32,081 bases of DNA from Actinoplanes sandaracinus. Lineage in GTDB: Bacteria; Actinomycetota; Actinomycetes; Mycobacteriales; Micromonosporaceae. Position 1 is the stretch's first letter. Each line of letters opens with the position of its first letter. Location of the stretch: assembly GCF_030009775.1 (NCBI RefSeq), contig NZ_JASCTH010000012.1, positions 213,981 to 246,061 of the forward strand, read 5' to 3'. The position numbers and the translations under genes are program-made. Shown piece by piece: positions 32,038-32,081 of this stretch. The notes beneath the pieces are model-generated. The model made no database searches, had not been told where the DNA came from, and saw nothing but the letters and a program-made list of their open reading frames with translations.

Positions 32038-32081
32038 GCCCCGCATGAGGAGGGAGGGCCGGGGGCGCGGGGTAGGGGGGG

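Overview
The window is high-GC DNA (roughly 70%). Its ATGA-type gene overlaps, F420-type oxidoreductase, DevR/Acg pair and mix of families point to an actinobacterium. Micromonosporaceae (Actinoplanes-like) is my best guess, but it is an inference from gene content only. I see no rRNA, tRNA, CRISPR array, transposase or phage gene. The right end runs into a G/C homopolymer block that looks like a contig edge.

Layout, left to right. (1) 1-1303 has no convincing gene. It holds short tandem repeats, a terminator-like hairpin (294-322), a 102-bp inverted-repeat element (772-873) and, at its right end, a promoter flanked by two LacI-type operators. (2) 1304-7061 is a tightly coupled rhamnose-type operon: lipoprotein binding protein, double ABC ATPase, two permeases and L-rhamnose isomerase. 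No kinase or aldolase follows. (3) 7111-14480 is a signal-transduction cluster: lone Hpt protein, receiver plus degenerate HD-GYP protein, GAF histidine kinase, methyl-accepting chemotaxis protein, STAS antagonist with its RsbW-like ATPase, and a receiver-PAS-GAF-histidine kinase hybrid. (4) 14519-16198 is a CocE/NonD-type hydrolase. (5) 16346-18192 is a DevR/DosR-type regulator divergent from an Acg-type nitroreductase. Between them lie several copies of a box (GGYCGAARGWCC) and what looks like the stump of a DevS-like kinase. (6) 18280-20871 is a complete ECF-type nickel/cobalt transporter (M, N, Q, O) preceded by a Nur-like box. (7) 20984-24134 holds a small peptidoglycan-binding-repeat protein and a phosphoketolase; the phosphoketolase carries another copy of the DevR-like box upstream. 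(8) 24532-27826 holds a DUF418 membrane protein, an LLM-class flavin oxidoreductase, two small conserved-looking proteins and a VOC protein. (9) 27920-31980 is an alpha-xylosidase (GH31) with two sugar ABC permeases, all on the minus strand; the binding protein is presumably beyond the right edge.

How it fits together. The two ends are carbohydrate uptake loci (deoxy-sugar at left, xyloside-type oligosaccharide at right). The middle is regulatory and stress-related. The most interesting inference is a small DevR-like regulon: devR itself, acg and the phosphoketolase gene all carry the same 12-bp box, suggesting a low-oxygen or dormancy response joining redox chemistry to phosphoketolase metabolism. 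A second regulatory inference is that the anti-sigma/antagonist pair has a SigB/SigF-type promoter of its own. I found no clear evidence of an entirely new biological system. The strongest leads are the box-linked regulon with the kinase stump, the palindromic low-GC patch inside the sugar ATPase gene, and the catalytically dead HD-GYP response regulator.
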